64,000 nucleotides of DNA from assembly GCF_007665395.1 (NCBI RefSeq), contig NZ_VDND01000002.1:62001-126000 (forward strand). The letters are read 5' to 3'. The stretch is from Pseudomonas oryzihabitans. GTDB taxonomy: Bacteria > Pseudomonadota > Gammaproteobacteria > Pseudomonadales > Pseudomonadaceae. A program made the position numbers and the translations under genes. Every line of letters begins with the position of its first letter. The first letter of the stretch is position 1. A model generated the notes under the pieces. The model did no database searches. It worked only from the letters and a program-made list of their open reading frames with translations, and was not told where the DNA came from. Shown piece by piece: positions 1 to 9,341 of the stretch.

Positions 1-860
1 TTCGCCGGTTGCTGCCAGAAGGCCCAGCCGGAGACATCCAGCCCGAACAGCCCGGCGCCCTTGGCACCCCAGAGAGCGAAGGCCGAGGTGATGCCCCAGG
101 GGCGGCCGGCCAGCGCCAGGGTGATGAAGTTGAGCAGCGCCAGGGCGATGGCGCCCCAGACCAGTGGCCAGGGGCCGCGCAGCAGGCGCGCCGCGCCCTG
201 GTGTTCACCGGCTGCCGCGCGTTCCAGCTGGCCATGACGGCGGCGCTCCAGCACCACCGTGGTCCAGGCGATCAGGGCGAACAGCGCCAGGCTGACCAGG
301 ATGCCCGGGAGCACGCCCAGGCTGGTCACCAGGGCGGTGGGCGGCAGGCTGGGCAGGGCGAACCACCAGCCCAGGTGCTGGGTGGCGACCAGCGAGCCGA
401 CGATGAAGAACAGCAGGGTCACCAGCATCCGCGCGTTGCCGCCACCCACGGTGAAGAGGGTGCCGGAGGCGCAGCCACCGCCCAGCTGCATGCCGATGCC
501 GAACAGGAAGGCACCGATCACCACCGAGGTCGACAGCGGCGAGACATTGCCGCGTACCGCCTCGCCGAACAGGCTGCCGGCGCCCAGGGCCGGGAAGAAC
601 AGCAGCACCGCCAGGGCCAGCATCACCATCTGGGCGCGCAGGCCGGCGCCACGGCGGTCGCGGATGAACACCCGCCAGGCCGAGGTGAAGCCGAAGGCGG
701 CGTGGTAGAGCGTCAGGCCCAGGGCGCCGCCCAGCAGCAGCAGGAGCGCCTGGCGGGTACCGACCGCCTGGCCGACGAAGACCGCGGCCAGGGCGAGCAG
801 CAGCCCGGCCCAGAGGGCGGTCCAGGGCAGGCGGGGGGAAGCGAGGGTGGAAGTGTGCAT
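1..860 (-). CDS. YeeE/YedE family sulfur transporter, C-terminus cut by window edge
   Basis: About 286 codons are visible, starting at the ATG whose complement is at 858-860 and running off the left edge. The translation is a polytopic membrane protein with many hydrophobic helices. It carries the glycine-rich GIGMQLGGGCASGT segment, whose conserved cysteine is typical of the YeeE/YedE (TsuA) family, followed by a second glycine-rich GGGNARML stretch. Characterised members import thiosulfate or related sulfur species through the inner membrane. The exact substrate cannot be read from the sequence. A strong palindrome lies about 25 bp upstream of the start and probably controls it. The family call is firm, the substrate is inferred. 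Confidence 0.85.
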   Translation of the reverse strand, partial: MHTSTLASPRLPWTALWAGLLLALAAVFVGQAVGTRQALLLLLGGALGLTLYHAAFGFTSAWRVFIRDRRGAGLRAQMVMLALAVLLFFPALGAGSLFGEAVRGNVSPLSTSVVIGAFLFGIGMQLGGGCASGTLFTVGGGNARMLVTLLFFIVGSLVATQHLGWWFALPSLPPTALVTSLGVLPGILVSLALFALIAWTTVVLERRRHGQLERAAAGEHQGAARLLRGPWPLVWGAIALALLNFITLALAGRPWGITSAFALWGAKGAGLFGLDVSGWAFWQQPA

Positions 861-884
861 GGTGGTTCCGGTAGCTTCGAACTA

Positions 885-909
885 AAGTCCGACTATTTTA
901 GTAGGACTT
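885..909. promoter_or_regulatory. palindromic operator upstream of the YeeE/YedE gene
   Basis: An 11-3-11 palindrome: AAGTCCGACTA, spacer TTT, then TAGTAGGACTT, with one mismatched pair. It lies 25-49 bp upstream of the transporter start and contains a TAAAAT -10-like hexamer on the minus strand. The core YYGACTRWWWYAGT resembles the IscR type-1 site of the Rrf2 family. The regulator itself is not in the window. Confidence 0.5.
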
Positions 910-1048
910 GCCCGGGAATCCCAGCCGCCAGGTAGCTCTGGTTGAATGAAAGGGTTACATCGATATAGCGAGAAGTTATCTAGCGCTCAGGGCAGCCGTT
1001 TGGCCGAGGGCGTGGTCAAAGCGGCCAAAGGAATCCCCTGGAGTCGCC

Positions 1049-2185
1049 GTGTCCGCTGTTGCCGTGCCGTTCGTTCCCGCCTCGCCCACCCTGTCGCGAC
1101 TGCGCGGCTGGACCGCCCTGGCCGCTGCCCTGGTCCTCGCCGGTTGCAGCCTGACGCCCAGCCCCCAGGGGCCGACCCGTTCGCCGGCCGAGGTGCGCGC
1201 CGAACTCGTGCGGCTGCTGCCGGCCAGCGTGGCGGATCGCCAGGGGTGGGCCAGCGACATCCAGACGGCCTTCAGCGCCCAGCACCTCGACCCCACCACG
1301 GAGAACCTCTGCGCCGTGCTGGCGGTGGCGGAGCAGGAGTCGACGTACCAGGTCGACCCGCCGGTGCCGGGGCTGGGGCGCATCGCCCGCGAGGAAATCG
1401 ACCGGCGCGCCGCGCGGGCCTATGTGCCCCAGTTGCTGGTACGCACGGCCTTTGGTCTCAGGTCGCCTACCGGCAAGACCTACGCCGAGCGCCTGGACGC
1501 TGCCCGTACCGAGCGCGAACTCAGTCTGATCTTCGAGGACTTCACCGCCATGGTACCCCTGGGCGGCCAGTTGTTCGGGCGTTTCAATCCGGTGCGTACC
1601 GGCGGCCCCATGCAGGTGAGCATCGACTTTGCCGAGGCCCACGCCCGGGACTATCCCTATGAGCGCGAGGGGTCCATCCGCCATGAGGTGTTCAGCCGCC
1701 GCGGCGGCCTCTATTTCGGTACCGCGCACCTGCTGGGCTATCCGGCGGACTACGCCACACCGCTGTATCGCTTCGCCGATTTCAACGCTGGCTGGTACGC
1801 CAGCCGCAATGCCGCCTTCCAGAGTGCGGTGAGTCGCGCCGCGGGGGTGAAGCTGGCGCTGGACGGCGACCTGGTGGTTCCCGGCTCGCGGACCCAGGGC
1901 GAGACCGAGCGGGCGGTGAATCGCCTGGCGCCGGCCCTGGGCATGAGCGACATCGCCATCCGCCATGACCTGGAAGCCGGGGAATCCGACGACTTCGCCA
2001 GGACCGATCTCTACGCCAAGGTCTATGCCCTGGCCGAGCGCAAGGCCGGGCGCAGCCTGCCGCGGGCCGTCCTGCCGGGCATCACCCTGGAAAGCCCGAA
2101 GATCACCCGGACCCTGACCACCGCCTGGTTCGCGAAGCGGGTCGAGGAGCGCTGGCAGCGCTGCCTGGGTCGCGCGCCGCGCTGA
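1049..2185 (+). CDS. DUF1615 domain lipoprotein
   Basis: A 378-residue protein starting at GTG 1049, with GGAG about 7 bases upstream. The N-terminus has a hydrophobic segment and a lipobox L-A-G-C with the lipidated cysteine at about residue 33, so an envelope lipoprotein is expected. The remainder matches my recollection of the DUF1615 family common in pseudomonads, of unknown biochemical function, with runs such as EQESTYQVDPPVPGLGRIA and GRFNPVRTGGPMQVSIDFA. The glutamate-rich AEQESTY segment resembles those in lytic-transglycosylase-like proteins, but I cannot confirm an enzymatic role. It stands alone between divergent and convergent neighbours. Confidence 0.75.
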   Translation: MSAVAVPFVPASPTLSRLRGWTALAAALVLAGCSLTPSPQGPTRSPAEVRAELVRLLPASVADRQGWASDIQTAFSAQHLDPTTENLCAVLAVAEQESTYQVDPPVPGLGRIAREEIDRRAARAYVPQLLVRTAFGLRSPTGKTYAERLDAARTERELSLIFEDFTAMVPLGGQLFGRFNPVRTGGPMQVSIDFAEAHARDYPYEREGSIRHEVFSRRGGLYFGTAHLLGYPADYATPLYRFADFNAGWYASRNAAFQSAVSRAAGVKLALDGDLVVPGSRTQGETERAVNRLAPALGMSDIAIRHDLEAGESDDFARTDLYAKVYALAERKAGRSLPRAVLPGITLESPKITRTLTTAWFAKRVEERWQRCLGRAPR

Positions 2186-2328
2186 TCGCGGCGGGCAGCG
2201 GCCGAACGGTGGCGTCGGGCGGATGAGGGCCGGTCCGAGGGATGGCAATTGGCCAGACTATTCGCCTACCATGGTGGCAAGAAACGGCCTCGCGCCGTGC
2301 GGTTCTGGTGTAGTCCCTAGAGGTCCAG

Positions 2329-2685
2329 ATGACCGATACCCCCTCCGGCTCCCGGTTGACGCTGATCGTCGACCAGCCCACCCCTACGGCGCGCCACCGC
2401 CTGCCGCCCCGGCAGCAGGCCAAGGCGCTGCGGCTGTTGCGGACCCTCGGCCTGGAAGCCGATACCCCGCCCGAACTGGTGCTGGCCTGGCTGGAACGGC
2501 GCGACGGGGGCTGCTCGCTGCCCGAGGCGGCGCGCCAGATCGGCCTGGGCAACTGGCTGGGCGTCACCACCAGCCTGGCCGACCTCACCCAGAATCTGGC
2601 ACGCTTCGAGGCGGCCTATGCCCTGGACAGCGTGCTCGATTCCCTGGCCACCCTCGTCGAGCAGTCACCGCCCGAATCGCGCTAG
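2329..2685 (+). CDS. small conserved-looking hypothetical protein
   Basis: A 118-residue soluble protein starting at ATG 2329, preceded by an AGAGG ribosome-binding site. It is mostly helical, with leucine- and alanine-rich stretches, no signal peptide and no membrane segment. I recognise no domain. Codon usage is like its neighbours. Its stop codon shares the four bases CTAG with the stop of the convergent SMP-30 gene, so the two messages have complementary ends. Coding status is supported by the ribosome-binding site, the GC-rich third positions and the tight packing, the function is unknown. Confidence 0.6.
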   Translation: MTDTPSGSRLTLIVDQPTPTARHRLPPRQQAKALRLLRTLGLEADTPPELVLAWLERRDGGCSLPEAARQIGLGNWLGVTTSLADLTQNLARFEAAYALDSVLDSLATLVEQSPPESR

Positions 2686-3764
2686 AGTCCGGCGCCGCGT
2701 ACGTTGACGTAGAGGCTGTAGAGCGAATGGGAGCCGGCCATGAACAGCCGGTTGCCCTCCGGGCCGCCAAAGCACAGGTTGGGACAACGTTCCGGCAGGT
2801 GGATGTGACCCAGCGCCTTGCCGCTGGGATCGAACACCCGCACGCCATCGAGCGCCTCGGGCTTGGCGGCCGGTGCGCCGCTGCTGCCCCAGCCGCACCA
2901 GAGATTGCCCGCCACGTCGCACTTGAGGCCATCCAGGGCGCCGTATTCCAGCGCCTCGATGAGCTTGCGCCGCTCGCCCAGGGTGCCGTCGTCCTTGACG
3001 GTATAGGCCCACACCAGGCGATTGGGCTTGGCCCGGCCCTCCACCACATAGAGCAGCTTTTCGTCCGGTGAGAAGGCCAGGCCATTGGGACCGTTGAGAT
3101 CCCCGATCACCCGGGTCACCGCCAGGCTCTCGCCGTCGAGGCGATAGACCCCATCGGGTTGCTCGGTCTTGACCCGGTGGCCCTCGTAGTCGCTGTTGGC
3201 CTGGAAGGGCGGATCGCTGAACCAGATCGAGCCGTCACGTTTGACCACCACGTCGTTGGGCGAATTGAAGGGCTTGCCCTCGAAGTGGTCGGCCAGCACC
3301 GTGAGGCGGCCATCGTGCTCGGTGCGGGTGATCCGCCGACCCTGGCCCTGGGTGGTGGAGCCTTCGCAGGCGATCAAGCGGCCCTGGCGGTCGCGGGCCA
3401 GGCCATTGGCGAAGTTCGACGGCGCCCGGAAGGTATCCAGCCGACCGCTGAGTTCGTCCCAGCGGACGATCCGGTTGTTGGGGATATCGCTCAGCAGCAG
3501 GTAGTTGCCGTCGCCGATCCACACCGGGCCCTCGGCCCAGCGCAGGCCGGTGGCCAGGCGCTCGACGCTGGCGTTGAACAGGCGCAAGTCCAGGAAGCGG
3601 TCGTCGAGGATCTCGATGAGCGGATCGGGATAGCGTTGGCTGAGGGGTTCGGCGGCGGCGCGCGCCAGGCGGGGCAGGGCGAGCGCCGCGCTGCAGAGCA
3701 GGCCGCCCTGGAGCAGCTGGCGACGCGACAACGCCCGGGAGAGCCCCGGAGAGGAGTCAGGCAT
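2682..3764 (-). CDS. SMP-30/gluconolactonase/LRE family protein with Tat-like signal
   Basis: A 360-residue protein. The N-terminus has a twin-arginine-like signal (SRRQLLQGG at residues 13-21, then a hydrophobic stretch ending in A-R-A-A), so export to the periplasm is likely. The rest is a beta-propeller with the SMP-30 signatures: the metal-ligand glutamate in EGPVW, SPNDVVV plus FSDPPF, NGPNGLAFSPDE and DGLKCDVAGNLW. Relatives hydrolyse sugar lactones such as gluconolactone using a divalent metal bound by Glu, Asn and Asp. The natural substrate here is not known. It is a single-gene unit, converging on the small gene to its left. Confidence 0.85.
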   Translation of the reverse strand: MPDSSPGLSRALSRRQLLQGGLLCSAALALPRLARAAAEPLSQRYPDPLIEILDDRFLDLRLFNASVERLATGLRWAEGPVWIGDGNYLLLSDIPNNRIVRWDELSGRLDTFRAPSNFANGLARDRQGRLIACEGSTTQGQGRRITRTEHDGRLTVLADHFEGKPFNSPNDVVVKRDGSIWFSDPPFQANSDYEGHRVKTEQPDGVYRLDGESLAVTRVIGDLNGPNGLAFSPDEKLLYVVEGRAKPNRLVWAYTVKDDGTLGERRKLIEALEYGALDGLKCDVAGNLWCGWGSSGAPAAKPEALDGVRVFDPSGKALGHIHLPERCPNLCFGGPEGNRLFMAGSHSLYSLYVNVRGAGL

Positions 3765-3893
3765 GGTGCAGGTCCTTGATTGTTATTGTAGAGACGAGGC
3801 GATGCGGACCCAGCCGCCAACGCATGTCGGTCGCGGCTGAGAATCATATGACATCATATGTCTTGTAATATGGCTAGGCCAGCCGGCCGCGGC

Positions 3894-5141
3894 CTAGTCG
3901 GCGTCCAGCACCAGGCAGGTCCGCCCGCGGCCCTGGCGCTTGGCCTGGTAGAGCCGACGATCGGCTTCGTGCAGGAAGCCTTCGAGATCGTCGGCGAGGC
4001 CGGCATGGATACCCGCGCTGAACGAGAGTGGCGGCGCGCCCGGGGCGTAGGTCTGGGCGTGGCAGTAGCGCCGCAGCAGGTCCAGCGCCTGCAGCAGCTG
4101 TTCCGGCGGCATCCGGCTGACCAGGGCGAATTCCTCGCCACCCAGGCGGCCGGTCAGGTCCTGGGGCAGGGTACGGGCCAGGGCCTGGGCGAACACCACC
4201 AGGGCGCTGTCGCCGCTGGCGTGGCCGTGGTCGTCGTTGATGCGCTTGAAGTGATCCAGGTCGAGCATGGCCACGCTCAGCGACCGGCCTTCGCGTTCGG
4301 CCTGGCGGAACCATTCCTGGGCCTGGTCGTGGAAGGCGCGCCGGTTGCGCAGCCCGGTCAGGGAATCGTACTGGGCGGCGTGGGTCAGGGCGCGCATCAG
4401 CTCCCGGCGTTCCAGCGTCGAGACCACCCGGCAGTTGAGCTCCTCGGGGCAGAAGGGCTTGCGCAGGAAGTCGTCGGCGCCCTGCTTGATGAACTTGGCG
4501 CTGAGCGAGCCCTTTTCGTCGGCCGACAGGCCGATGATGATGAGGTCGTGGCGGCGCAGTTTCTGCCGCAGCAGCTGCACCAGTTCGAAGCCGCTCAGCC
4601 CCGGCATGCTGTGGTCCACCACCAGCAGGTCGATGTCCGGCTGCTCCTGGAGCAGCTGCAGCGCCTCGTTGCCGTCGCAGGCGTCCAGCAACTGGTAGCG
4701 GTGAGGCGTCAGCACGTGGCGGATGTAGTTGCGGGTGGCGTCCGAGTCCTCGGCGATGAGGATCTTGATGCCGGCGTTGCTGTCCAGACGCCGCAGCAGA
4801 CGAAAGGCGAATTCGTAGGAGTACTGGCTCTCCTTGAGCACGTAGTCGACCACCCCCTTGGTCAGCAGGTCGTCGCGCCGGCGCTCGTCGTAGGAGCCGC
4901 TGAGGACGATGCAGGGCAGGCGATAGCGCAGCACCAGGTCGACGCTCTGGCCATCGGGGGCGTCGGGCAGGTTGAGATCCACCAGGGCGGCGAAGAACAG
5001 CTGGGCCGAGGTCTCCAGCATCACCTCGGCTTCGCCCAGGGTGGCGCAGAACACCGGCTCGAACTCCCGCTGCTGACGGAAGAGGTGCGCCAGGATCTTG
5101 AGCACCATGGGGCTGTCTTCGATGACCAGGATGGAGCGCAC
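3894..5141 (-). CDS. dual receiver-domain diguanylate cyclase (REC-REC-GGDEF)
   Basis: A 415-residue cytoplasmic response regulator. Receiver 1 (about 1-120) has acidic residues E8/D9, phospho-acceptor D55 and K103. Receiver 2 (about 125-240) has E131/D132, D176 and K228. A GGDEF domain follows (about 255-410) with DSLTGLRNRRAF, DLDHFKRINDDHGH and the active-site motif GGEEF at 334-338, so synthesis of c-di-GMP from GTP is expected. The inhibitory RxxD site five residues before GGEEF reads LPQD and so lacks the arginine. No cognate kinase is adjacent. It is the first of three neighbouring c-di-GMP genes on the minus strand. Confidence 0.9.
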   Translation of the reverse strand: MRSILVIEDSPMVLKILAHLFRQQREFEPVFCATLGEAEVMLETSAQLFFAALVDLNLPDAPDGQSVDLVLRYRLPCIVLSGSYDERRRDDLLTKGVVDYVLKESQYSYEFAFRLLRRLDSNAGIKILIAEDSDATRNYIRHVLTPHRYQLLDACDGNEALQLLQEQPDIDLLVVDHSMPGLSGFELVQLLRQKLRRHDLIIIGLSADEKGSLSAKFIKQGADDFLRKPFCPEELNCRVVSTLERRELMRALTHAAQYDSLTGLRNRRAFHDQAQEWFRQAEREGRSLSVAMLDLDHFKRINDDHGHASGDSALVVFAQALARTLPQDLTGRLGGEEFALVSRMPPEQLLQALDLLRRYCHAQTYAPGAPPLSFSAGIHAGLADDLEGFLHEADRRLYQAKRQGRGRTCLVLDAD

Positions 5142-5258
5142 CGGTAACTCCTGCAGGGCAATGATCGGCTGGACGTCCGTCCGAGGTCGACTGAAACCGC
5201 GGGTCGCGCCAGCTTATCGACCGCTTGGTCAGCGACTTGAATGATCGCCGATCTTGCG

Positions 5259-6512
5259 TCAGTGCGGTATCGAATTCTCCAGTCGCCGCTGGCGTGGCAG
5301 GCGCAGGGCGTCGTCGCGGGACATCGGGCGGCCCAGCAGGTTGCCCTGTACCTTGTCCACCTGCAGGGCCTTGAGGGTCTCCAGTTCGGCGAGGGTCTCC
5401 ACGCCTTCGGCGATCACCTCCTTATGCGTCTCGCGGGCGAAGGCGATGATCGCCGAGGCCAGCGCCCGGCGCTCGGCGTCGCGGTCGATGTCGCGGACCA
5501 GGCTCATGTCCAGCTTGATCATGTCCGGACGCAGCCGCAGGATGTGCCTCAGGCTCGCGTAGCCGGCGCCGGCGTCGTCGATCGCCAGGCGCACGCCCTG
5601 GGCCCGCAATGGTTGCAGTTGCAGGTGCAGGGCGTCGTAGTCGCTCACCTCGGCGTGCTCGGTGATCTCCAGTACCAGGCGCCCGGGCGCGTTGCCGGCC
5701 AGCAGCGCCGGCAGACGGCCCGCGAGGATGGTCTGCGGCGAGCAGTTCATGGTCAGGTAGGTGTCGTCCGGCAGGCTCTCCAGGCCCTGCAGGGCGAATC
5801 TCATGGCGCTTTCTTCGAGTTCGTCGCCCAGGCCGATGCTGCTGGCCTCGGAAAACCAGAGATCGGGACTGCGCTGGGGTGGGCAGTGGAAGCGCGACAG
5901 GGATTCCCAGCCGGCGATGCGCAGGTCGGCGAGATGGTAGATGGGCTGGTAGACGATGCTGGGCTGGTGGGCGGCCACCGCGCCCTGGATGCGCTGGCGC
6001 ATCTCCACCTGGCCGCGCCGGCTGGAGACGTCGAGGCTGAGGCGGTCGGCCACCAGCTCGGCGAAGGTCCGCACCAGTTCCAGGTCACGCGGGCTCAGGG
6101 TCGGATCGGGTTGGTACTTGAAGCAGCAGAAGGTGCCATAGAGTTCGCCGTCGCTGAGGCGGACCGGCACGCTCAGGTGGGCGCCGATGGGGATGCTGCG
6201 GGTTTCCGGTATCAGCCGGGCGTTGCCCACGGCGCGGGTATCGGGGATGAGCTCCGGCAGATGGCCGGTGACCACCTGCTGGCAATAGCCCTGGCTCAGC
6301 GGCAGAGCGTCGCCGGCCTTGAGCGGTGCGTCGGGTTCGGCGTCGACATTGCGAAAGACGCGATCCTGCTGGCGAAACTCGGCCAGGAAGGCCACGTCCA
6401 TGTCCAAGTGAACGCGCAGCGCGTGCAGCACCTTGTCGATACAGCCCTGGCTGCTCAGGTCGCCGGTATCCAGGCCGACCACATCCAACAACTCGGTACT
6501 CGATTCCCTCAT
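5259..6512 (-). CDS. GAF-EAL c-di-GMP phosphodiesterase
   Basis: A 417-residue soluble protein with an N-terminal GAF-type sensor (about 1-165, with IPIGAHLSVPV and GTFCCFKY) and a C-terminal EAL domain (about 172-405). The EAL residues needed for metal binding and catalysis appear present: WESLSRF in place of EAL, N in LTMNCSP, EITEH, the DD pair in IDDAGAGYASL, K in MIKLDMSLV, AEGVET and Q in VQGNLLG. Cleavage of c-di-GMP to pGpG is therefore likely, gated by a GAF ligand or partner. No GGDEF domain is present. It sits between two other c-di-GMP genes, each probably with its own promoter because gaps exceed 60 bp. Confidence 0.88.
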   Translation of the reverse strand: MRESSTELLDVVGLDTGDLSSQGCIDKVLHALRVHLDMDVAFLAEFRQQDRVFRNVDAEPDAPLKAGDALPLSQGYCQQVVTGHLPELIPDTRAVGNARLIPETRSIPIGAHLSVPVRLSDGELYGTFCCFKYQPDPTLSPRDLELVRTFAELVADRLSLDVSSRRGQVEMRQRIQGAVAAHQPSIVYQPIYHLADLRIAGWESLSRFHCPPQRSPDLWFSEASSIGLGDELEESAMRFALQGLESLPDDTYLTMNCSPQTILAGRLPALLAGNAPGRLVLEITEHAEVSDYDALHLQLQPLRAQGVRLAIDDAGAGYASLRHILRLRPDMIKLDMSLVRDIDRDAERRALASAIIAFARETHKEVIAEGVETLAELETLKALQVDKVQGNLLGRPMSRDDALRLPRQRRLENSIPH

Positions 6513-6582
6513 GTCCTCACTCCCGGGAAACTACGACCTGAACCAGTGTAGAGGCTGAAGTGAATTTGTCAGTCAAATGACC

Positions 6583-8352
6583 TCAATCAGCGCGGCGGCC
6601 GTGCTCGGCGTACCAGGCTTCGAACGCCGGCAGGGCCATCGGCCGGGCCAGCAGATAGCCCTGTACCTCGTCACAACCGGCGTCCTGCAGGAAGGCCAGC
6701 ACCTCGGCCGTCTCTATGCCCTCGGCGACGCTGCGGTAACCGAGCTTGCCGATCAGCGGCAGCAGGGCGCGGACCACCTCCTGCTTGCGCGGATCGGTGG
6801 GCAGGTCGTGGATCAGCGAACGGTCGAGCTTGACGCTGGTGACCGGCAATTCGTAGAGGTAGGCGAAGTTGCTGTAGCCGCTGCCGAAGTCATCGATGGC
6901 GATCTCCAGGCCCAGGGCGCGCAAGGCATGCAGCTGGGCGATGGCCGCCGGATTGCGCCGCAGCCATTCGCCTTCGGTGATCTCTACCTCCAGTCGCCGC
7001 GGGTCGACGCCCTGGTGCTCACAGGTCTCGCGCAGCAGCTCGACCAGGTCGCCCTCGTCGAAATCCCGGGGCGAGAGGTTGAGCGACAGCCGCCCCTGGT
7101 AGCGATTGTCCCACTGCGCGAGCTGGCTGACGGCGGTGCGGATCACCCAGCGGGTGACGCTGTGGATCAGCGCGGTCTTCTCGATCGCCGGGATGAAATC
7201 GCCCGGGGCGATGGGGCCGAGCTGCGGATGAGTCCAGCGCAGCAGCGCCTCGGCGCTGCGCAGGGCGCGACCAGGCAGGCCCAGGCGCGGCTGGAAGGCC
7301 AGGCTGAAATCGCCGCGTTCGAGGGCTTCGGGAATTTGTCGGACCAGCTGGAAGATGCGTTGGAAGGCCTCGTCCTGCGGGCGCTGGTAGAGCCCCCAGT
7401 GGCGCGCGCCGAGGGCCGCCTGGTCGACCGCCACCATGCCCTTGCGCAGCAGGTCGCGCACGTTGCCAGGGGTCAGCTCGAAGAGCACCACCCCGGCTTT
7501 CACCGGCGGGTCGATGGGGATGCGGTCGGCCTGGACCGGGGCGCGCAACTGGGCGATCAGGCTGTCGAGCAGGGGCGGGTAGTCGCACTCCGCCGGCAGC
7601 AGGAAGGCGAATCTCTTGGTGTCCACGTGATAGACCTTGGCTTTCTCGACCAGGGCATCGCAGAGCCGCAGCGCCAGGCAGCGCAGGAAGGTCTCGAAGG
7701 GCCACATGCCCTGGGCCAGGACCAGTTGTTCCTTCCACTGGGTTTCCAGCGGATCCACCAGCACCAGCAGCCGCAGTTCGCCCGGGTGCAGCTCGGCCAG
7801 TTGGGCGACATCGGCCTGGAACTGCTGGCGATTGGGCAGGCCGCTCACCGGATCCCGTCGCCGCAGGTGCTGGCGCAGGGCGATCAGCCGCATCACCTGG
7901 GCGGCGAAGTCATCCAGGCGCTTGCGCTCCGCCGCGCTCAGTTCCCGTGGCTGGTTATCGAGGATGCACAGGCTGCCGATGGCATAGCCGGCCTCGGTGA
8001 CCAGGGCTGAACCGGCATAGAAGCGCACGTGCGGGGCGCGGACCACCAGCGGGTTGTGGCTGAAGCGGGCATCGCAGCGGGCATCACTGATCTCCATCCA
8101 GCCGTCCTCGGTCTGGATGGTATGGGCGCAGAAGGCGTGCTCCACCGGCATCTGCGCCTGGTCGAAACCGACGCGCGCCTTGAACCACTGGCGATCGCGA
8201 TCCACCAGGCTGATCAGGGCGGTGGGCACGTTGAAGCTGCTGGCCACCAGTTCGCAGAGGCGATCGAATTCCTCCGCGGGCGCCGAGTCGAGCAGCTCCA
8301 GCGCGTGCAGGGCGTTGAGGCGGTCATCTTCGTGCTGCAAGGGATCGGCCAT
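6583..8352 (-). CDS. GAF-degenerate GGDEF-EAL phosphodiesterase
   Basis: A 589-residue soluble protein. A GAF domain (about 15-160) contains [17 protein letters not shown] and GYAIGSLCI. The central region (about 165-315) begins like a GGDEF domain ([12 protein letters not shown]), but the active-site loop reads DTKRFAF, so cyclase activity is not expected. The C-terminal EAL domain (about 325-580) is intact: [48 protein letters not shown] and [10 protein letters not shown] infer a phosphodiesterase sensing a small molecule through GAF. The start follows a modest purine-rich site. Confidence 0.88.
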   Translation of the reverse strand: MADPLQHEDDRLNALHALELLDSAPAEEFDRLCELVASSFNVPTALISLVDRDRQWFKARVGFDQAQMPVEHAFCAHTIQTEDGWMEISDARCDARFSHNPLVVRAPHVRFYAGSALVTEAGYAIGSLCILDNQPRELSAAERKRLDDFAAQVMRLIALRQHLRRRDPVSGLPNRQQFQADVAQLAELHPGELRLLVLVDPLETQWKEQLVLAQGMWPFETFLRCLALRLCDALVEKAKVYHVDTKRFAFLLPAECDYPPLLDSLIAQLRAPVQADRIPIDPPVKAGVVLFELTPGNVRDLLRKGMVAVDQAALGARHWGLYQRPQDEAFQRIFQLVRQIPEALERGDFSLAFQPRLGLPGRALRSAEALLRWTHPQLGPIAPGDFIPAIEKTALIHSVTRWVIRTAVSQLAQWDNRYQGRLSLNLSPRDFDEGDLVELLRETCEHQGVDPRRLEVEITEGEWLRRNPAAIAQLHALRALGLEIAIDDFGSGYSNFAYLYELPVTSVKLDRSLIHDLPTDPRKQEVVRALLPLIGKLGYRSVAEGIETAEVLAFLQDAGCDEVQGYLLARPMALPAFEAWYAEHGRRAD

Positions 8353-8587
8353 CGGACTCTCTCGGGAAAATCGCTGAGCCTGGTACGAGCAACCCGCGCT
8401 TCTTGGCGGTGCTGGGCCACTCGCGGCAGGCGGGGCGGCAAACGAGAGGCAGGCTGACCGAGGCTATCGGCTGCGTAAGGTCAGACTTTAGTCCTGCCGT
8501 CTCGCTTGTCCGAACTCGAACCTTAACGCGGGCGCACCTCGGAGGCGAGCGCGGGTCGAAAAGCCATCCTGCACTGGAGTGCCTGTC

Positions 8588-9265
8588 ATGACCCTCACCT
8601 GCCTGTTCGACATCAACGAGACCGTCCTGGATCTCTCCGCCTTGGACGGCCTCTTCGCCGAGTTGTTCGGCGACCCGGGCAGCCGTGAACGCTGGTTCGC
8701 CCAGACGCTGCAGAACGCCATGACCGCCGACCTCTGTGGCCGCCATGCGCCCTTCGAAGCCCAGGGCCAGGCCGCGCTGGACATGCTCGGCGCGCGACTC
8801 GGGCGCGCGCCGAGCGCTGCCGACAAGCAGCGCGTGGCCACGGCGCTCAAGCGCCTGCCCGCCCACCCGGACGTCCGGCCGGGGCTCGACTTCGCCCGCA
8901 CGCAGGGCGTGCGGTGCATCGCCTTCTCCAACAACGCCCGCGCCGCCACCGAGGCGCAACTCGCCCATGCCGGCCTGAGCGATGCCTTCGCCGAGATCCT
9001 CTCGGCCGAGGACGCCGGGGCCACCAAGCCCGCCACGGCCACCTACCGCCAGGCCGCCGCCAACCTGGCGCAACCGGCGGAGAGCCTGTGGCTGGTCGCC
9101 GTCCATGGCTGGGACATCGCCGGTGCCCGGGCGGCGGGGCTCAAGGGCGCCCTGCTGCAGCGGCGGCCCGAGCAGGTGGCCTATCCCCTGGCACCGCCGC
9201 AGGTGACCGCAGGGGATCTGCAAGAGGCAGTGGCGCGCATTCTGGCGCACGAGGGCCGCCGCTAG
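8588..9265 (+). CDS. haloacid dehalogenase type II family (HAD hydrolase)
   Basis: A 225-residue HAD-superfamily protein. I chose ATG 8588 over an in-frame GTG at 8579 because GGAG at 8576-8579 is correctly spaced from the ATG and overlaps the GTG. Motifs are the nucleophile in FDINETVLD near residues 7-15, SNN around 115, lysine in GATKPATATY, and the acidic motif HGWDIAGA. This pattern fits (S)-2-haloacid dehalogenase-like enzymes, which hydrolyse 2-haloalkanoic acids. Many family members act on other substrates, so specificity is open. It is monocistronic, 76 bp before the LRR-kinase gene. Confidence 0.85.
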   Translation: MTLTCLFDINETVLDLSALDGLFAELFGDPGSRERWFAQTLQNAMTADLCGRHAPFEAQGQAALDMLGARLGRAPSAADKQRVATALKRLPAHPDVRPGLDFARTQGVRCIAFSNNARAATEAQLAHAGLSDAFAEILSAEDAGATKPATATYRQAAANLAQPAESLWLVAVHGWDIAGARAAGLKGALLQRRPEQVAYPLAPPQVTAGDLQEAVARILAHEGRR

Positions 9266-9341
9266 CGGCCCGGCGTGCTAACGTCCGCGCAGTCGACGGG
9301 CATGGTGCCCGGTTTTCCCAGACAGTGAGAGTCGCCTTCCC

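Noticed and set aside
9..935. 308-residue plus-strand frame
   Set aside because: Antisense of the YeeE/YedE transporter gene. Gln/Ala/Gly-rich composition typical of a shadow frame.
1016..2248. 410-residue minus-strand frame opposite the DUF1615 gene
   Set aside because: The plus strand has a lipobox, family match and ribosome-binding site. The minus frame has none.
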